Assembly (NCBI GenBank): GCA_905331475.1
Contig: CAJNYU010003455.1
Location: 105,203 to 169,202 of the forward strand
Length of the DNA: 64,000 nucleotides
Source: Rotaria socialis
Lineage: Eukaryota > Rotifera > Eurotatoria > Philodinida > Philodinidae
Reading direction: 5' to 3'
Program-made: the position numbers and the translations under genes
The notes under the pieces: model-generated
Seen by the model: the letters and a program-made list of their open reading frames with translations, nothing else
What the model was told of the DNA's origin: nothing
Databases searched by the model: none
Shown here: positions 59,791-64,000 of the stretch, piece by piece
Numbering within the stretch: position 1 is the stretch's first letter
How the letters are laid out: each line of letters opens with the position of its first letter

Positions 59791-59938
59791 GATGCAAATA
59801 GAAACAATGAGCTAGACAAAGAAAATGATACTGATACATCAAATAAAAGCTCCAAAAGATAAAGGACTTGACAAAAGATCAAAAGATTTATGGACATTAA
59901 ATGATAGTAATGAAGATGGATCAAGTAAAAAAACAATT
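59791..59938 (+). pseudogene. Frameshifted exon remnant
   Basis: After an acceptor-like TCCGTGTTAG, the frame reads ANRNNELDKENDTDTSNKSS and then stops. An adjacent frame continues with KGLDKRSKDLWTLNDSNEDG. This pattern fits a coding exon with a small indel. It is part of the broken gene region. Confidence 0.35.
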
Positions 59939-60660
59939 TAAAAATTAAAAATTACGAACCATCAAGATTATATTGATAATAATTCATTGATTAGAATGAT
60001 AATTTATTTGTGATTTCAGATCAATATATCGACGATGAGTAAAAGTTGAGATCTTTTTTTCTCAGAGCGAAACATAACTGATACATATTCATTTTTGCTT
60101 GAAGGTTTTAGAAAATTTCAGGCCTACCGAAATTACTGTAAGAACAGAAAAATTGATTTCACACACATCACGAAAACACATGAGTCATGAAAGGGAAAAG
60201 CTAAAGTTGACTTAGAGTATCTAGATCGAGAGAAAAAGCAGAGACTTCAATCGTAAAGTTTAGAAGTTTCATGAAATTTTCTGGAATGCCATAACGGCTG
60301 TCGAAACTATAAAATTTTTGAAAATTTCAGGCAGTCTTTGAGCTACAGTTGTTAACATATTTTGCAATGCCTTGAGATTTTATAAAGTCCCATAAGACCT
60401 TTTAAAATCATTTGAAATCTTTTGAATTTTCTTGACAATTTGAAGTCTCTTATGGAAATTCGAAGTGTCGAAGTCTGTTGCTTTCCTTGCACGGTAAATA
60501 AATATTGAAAATATCTTTGAACTTTGGTCTTCATCAGTGGATAATATCTAATAAGATACATTGTTTTAAGTAGTAAATAAATACATCTTTTTTTTGGTAT
60601 ACCCATTCTACTCTCAATTAATCGAAAGTCAACTCAAATCCGCCTTTTTTTTAAATTTTA

Positions 60661-61491
60661 GGGGACGAAATTGAACCAAAAAGTGTTGAAACACGTCAAG
60701 ATGAACATGATGTTAAAGGTAAATGCGTATTATAACACTAAAATTCATTATTATTTTAAGATGAGAAAAATAATCCCGATATAGATTTATGCTAAAAACA
60801 ATCATTCATATAAAAAATAACTTAGTTTTTCTGATATAGGTAGAAATGATGAAGAAAATGGTAAAACAGCTGTTGATGGTATGCCTGATATTGGTACATC
60901 ACTTAAAAGGGATGAAATTATGAAAGATATTTATTTAAATCATCTTAGAATTGTGATTAAGAGAACCTTGTCGAATTTAGTAAACTATATTGAGCCAGGA
61001 CGCCACATGTATGGTCTTGATTTGTGGCGCATTAAATTGTCTATGATATATTACCTTTTCCCTGAATCTTCATGTGCTGAAGGCTCATATATTAGTTTTA
61101 TGATCCATAAATACAAAATATGGATTTTCAACATATAGTTCGGTAATAAAAATGGTCGCTATACAATGCTGCAGACCGTTAAAAAATATCGCCCACAGTT
61201 GTATGAATGCTGTGCTTCACACAGTATTAATGATCTATTAATTTGGTTTTTATATTGGCGTTAAAATGGAGTGAGACTTGGCACTGAGTTTACCAATGAT
61301 CAATTACCGCTAGCAGTAAACGTAATCTTTCAATGAACGGTTGCTCCTATCGTTCTTTTTAATACATACATCTTTATAGGATATTACTAATGAAGTGGTT
61401 TTTATTGGTTGTACAAGAACAAATGAGAATAGGAAGTATCTATTATTTATTTATATGAACGGATATGAATTTAATTTCCATGAATATGGTA
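60661..61491 (+). pseudogene. Decayed gene, part 4: exons with three in-frame stops
   Basis: A short exon (about 60661-60717, GDEIEPKSVETRQDEHDVK) has a good acceptor and donor. The next exon begins after an acceptor at about 60839 and runs with GRNDEENGK... YIEPGRHMYGLDLWRIKLS to a TAG at 61136-61138. Coding-like sequence continues in the same frame (FGNKNGRYTMLQTVKKYRPQ...) through a TAA at 61262-61264 and a TGA at 61334-61336. A further exon-like block from about 61381 reads NEVVFIGCTRTNENRKYLLF. Several different stops in otherwise protein-like sequence mark a pseudogene. The parent family is not recognised. Confidence 0.5.
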
Positions 61492-63347
61492 AGCAAAGCT
61501 TATGTAAAAGTTAGAGGCTTCCAATGTTGTCTTGATTATGTGTGATCGTGACTGAATCCAGAAAATTTTCGTGATTGTGGCCAAGTCTCTCATAGTTCTA
61601 GCAACGGAAAAGACCGAAATCATTAAAAGATCTAGAATTTTGGAGAAAATGTTAGTTTTTGCCAAAACTCACGACTACGTTATGAACTGTAGCTAGTTTT
61701 TAGGATATTACTCTTTAGAAATGTTTTTCAAAAGCCTTACCGGCAAGAATAAACTTCTCGAAAGTATTTAAAGAAACTTAGTATTAAAGGTCAACATTAT
61801 TAGAAAATTATTCTGTAAAAATCATTTCAATATTTTTTGTTATAATTTTGATAATAAAATCCTTTTTTCATGGATGAAGAATTTGTTGAACACATCAATG
61901 CACAGCATAGAAAAAGCGTTAGTTAATCTAAATAAAGCAGTCATCCTCCAAGAAGAATGATATCAGAGGTCATGCGGGTCGTACAAACGTGTCGAGCTTC
62001 TTGATATTGCTGGAAAATTAGATGGACTTTTTTTTACTAGTATATCCATCTCAAAGCGCAAAATTTGAACCAAAGATGTTTTTAACCGAACCCAGGAGGA
62101 GAATTGTTTTGACCGTGACTGTGACCAAAAGGTCGTGGCCATGCAGGTCTCTATTACAGGTGATGCTAAATATCGATATTTATCGCATTCAGACGAAACG
62201 CATGGTGAAACGCTATAATTTCGCAGTGATTTTGCAATGAGAACTACTTGAATAAAGGAATACTTTTTTCCATAATATCCAGAGCAAGAGTATATGTAGA
62301 TGCAACAATAGTTTTCAGTAATAATAGTAAACTTTTGTCAACTCGATTGATACTAAGAGTTTTTATTATCTGTGCGATTTCGAAAATCCAAAAACCGAAG
62401 CTCGACATGTTTCGCACCCTTCTTGTTCGGTGAACTGAGCTCAGATGCCATCTAGTTTGTTGACTGTAAAATTGCTTGTCTCACGATCACATTCACTACG
62501 GAATGTTGGAAATTATTCCTTTAAATTCTAGACATTATCATAAATATTGAATATAAGTTATAAATATCAATTTTTCATTGCCGAAAGAAGCCTAAGTAAT
62601 TTCGTTCGTATGATGCACAATATCATCTTATACTATATGCGTAGTGAGACACTCCTCGCTAAGTTTATCTTATACCATTATCCATTCTCACCTCTTTATC
62701 AAATTGCGTATACATATAGAATGATTTAACTTATGTCTGTCATTATCTGTTGCGTAACACTTTGTTCTTCGTTCTCTCATAATTGTACATCGTTAGTAGG
62801 TTTATAGCCAACTGTTGTTGCATCGATGTATCTGTCTCATTTTATGATTGTCTGTGCCTCTATTCATATATTCTTTTCCTTATTTTTGGGCATAAACGTT
62901 CTCTCTCTCTCTTGCTCGCATATATAAACGTGCTTTTTATGTAAACGATGTGATTATTGATATGAAGCAGCTAAACATAGTGTAATTCCATTCACACTAA
63001 CTATTCTTCTATCAAAATTCGTTACACGTACGAAACTTCAGTTTATCTCTAGTTGATTAGAAAATGCGATTGGTTCCGCTTTTATAGAGAAAGATTTCAC
63101 TTTCAAATTTTAAATCGTATTTCTCGGTAGATAGAAAACTAGGAAGATATTCATCTTTTGTACTTGCTTTCGTCACTTATTGTTATAGAAAATAACGTAT
63201 TTTTTATTTTTATCACAGAAATTTCAATAAAATAATTCAAGCATATATTAGCAAATATCGGATTAAGAATTTTTCGAACTCTACTTCTCTCACTGATTCA
63301 ATAGATAACCTGATATCAAAGCTTAATTTAACTATTCTCATTTTTAA
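61492..63347. other. Gene-free AT-rich interval
   Basis: Only short frames without recognisable motifs or paired splice sites were found. A TCTC-rich simple stretch lies near 62900. No RNA gene or structured repeat was recognised. Confidence 0.4.
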
Positions 63348-63348
63348 G

Positions 63349-63421
63349 GTAAAACAATAGAAATGCAAACAACTAGATCTAGTGTTATATCTGTACCAAG
63401 TGCATCATCAAAATTACCAGG
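63349..63421 (+). CDS. Possible internal exon of a gene running off or decayed
   Basis: Between an acceptor (TTTTTAAG) and a donor (ACCAG|GTATAT) lies a short frame reading KTIEMQTTRSSVISVPSAS. It is Ser/Thr-rich and uses codons like the neighbouring genes. No flanking exon was identified, so this is weak; it could belong to the decayed gene or to a gene outside the window. Confidence 0.25.
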
Positions 63422-63659
63422 TATATATTTCTTTTGTTTGCTGTTTAAAATTATTTTCTCTGTATATTTTAGTGAAAAGATCACGAACAATGTAATTTGT
63501 ATTTCTTTTTTAATTTGAAATAAAGTACTGCTGTAAAAATCATTTTTTTATTTTAATTGAAACTTTACAAGTAACAAGATAAAAATATTAAAAAAGAAAA
63601 GTCATAAGTTTTTGACCCAAGGGGGAAAAGCGCGACTTCATCTACTTCAAAAAAAATTT

Positions 63660-63805
63660 GAAGTACGATGGAAGTACATGGAAGTACAAGGAAGTACGAG
63701 TGAAGTACAGGGAAGTAGGAGTGAAGTACAGGGAAGTACGAGTGAAGTACAAGGGAGTACGAGTGAAGTACAAGGAATTACAAGGGAGTACGAGTGAAGT
63801 ACAAG
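63660..63805 (+). repeat. Minisatellite with 21-bp unit (GAAGTACGAGTGAAGTACAGG)
   Basis: Three complete 21-bp units (starting GAAGTACGAGTGAAGTACAG, GAAGTAGGAGTGAAGTACAG and GAAGTACGAGTGAAGTACAA) are followed by variant and partial units and preceded by shorter GGAAGTACA(A/T) blocks. The core GAAGTAC/GGAGTAC recurs about every 10-11 bp, so each unit is itself a doubled half-unit. The period is a multiple of three and leaves both strands open, which explains the repetitive frames seen here; they are not credible genes. Confidence 0.85.
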
Positions 63806-64000
63806 AGAAATACAATGAACTACCTTGAACTATGAACAACTTCTCATATACGTATCATGGTTTTCATTTTAAGTATGCGATTATTCAGAACTATGATATA
63901 TAATACATTCTATAAGAGTTTTCGATAGATATTCTTCTATCAACAGAAAAATATTTGTATTTTTCATTGCGCTAATCGAATTGATCATTTCATCTTATCA

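Noticed and set aside
63612..63839. Repeat-peptide frames on both strands
   Set aside because: They are translations of the minisatellite only, without start context or splice sites.
63600..63860. CRISPR-like array
   Set aside because: The repeats are contiguous without unique spacers, and the genome is eukaryotic.

Overview
The window looks like nuclear DNA of a small invertebrate, most likely a bdelloid rotifer (Adineta/Rotaria type). The evidence is very AT-rich intergenic DNA, many compact introns (about 50-80 bp, GT..AG), animal genes (innexin, CARMIL, SLC35C2, TMEM26, an opsin-like receptor, trypsins), many small inverted-repeat elements, and TGTGGG-type tracts like those known from bdelloid telomeres. 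The lineage call is inference; the eukaryotic and metazoan nature is well supported. I assembled gene models by hand from reading frames, splice sites and phase, and every multi-exon model closes in frame.

Layout. (1) 0.4-8.1 kb: a complete four-exon innexin (5703-8110). A second, diverged innexin first exon lies 5 kb upstream (381-667) in the same splice phase. (2) 10.6-20.4 kb: a 27-exon CARMIL gene (about 1362 aa) with PH-like domain, leucine-rich repeats, helical region and a C-terminal capping-protein-interaction motif. (3) 21.9-27.3 kb: SLC35C2-like nucleotide-sugar transporter (8 exons). A complete TMEM26-like gene sits on the opposite strand inside one intron, and two other introns carry inverted-repeat elements. 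(4) 27.3-31.2 kb: gene-free, with two more inverted-repeat elements. (5) 31.2-32.3 kb: an intronless opsin-like receptor (minus) that keeps the retinal-binding lysine but lacks several signalling motifs. (6) 33.5-37.1 kb: three related secreted, trypsin-specificity serine proteases with C-terminal hydrophobic tails. (7) 38.8-40.8 kb: six-exon amino-acid/choline permease (minus) of the ACT/BAT1 type. (8) 40.8-46.0 kb: repeat-rich, with a 32-bp tandem repeat and a GC-rich inverted-repeat element. (9) 46.1-47.0 kb: small coiled-coil protein. (10) 49-50.2 kb: single-pass membrane protein with a Thr/Ser stalk, probably truncated. (11) 50-64 kb: gene-poor, with telomere-like tracts, a foldback element, a minisatellite and the remains of a decayed multi-exon gene.

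The genes do not form an operon or pathway. The most notable signals are the duplicated innexin first exon, the opsin with its motif losses, the nested TMEM26 gene, the ACT-type permease (possible horizontal origin), and the set of non-autonomous inverted-repeat elements, two with clear target-site duplications. No complete autonomous transposon, rRNA, tRNA or CRISPR was found.
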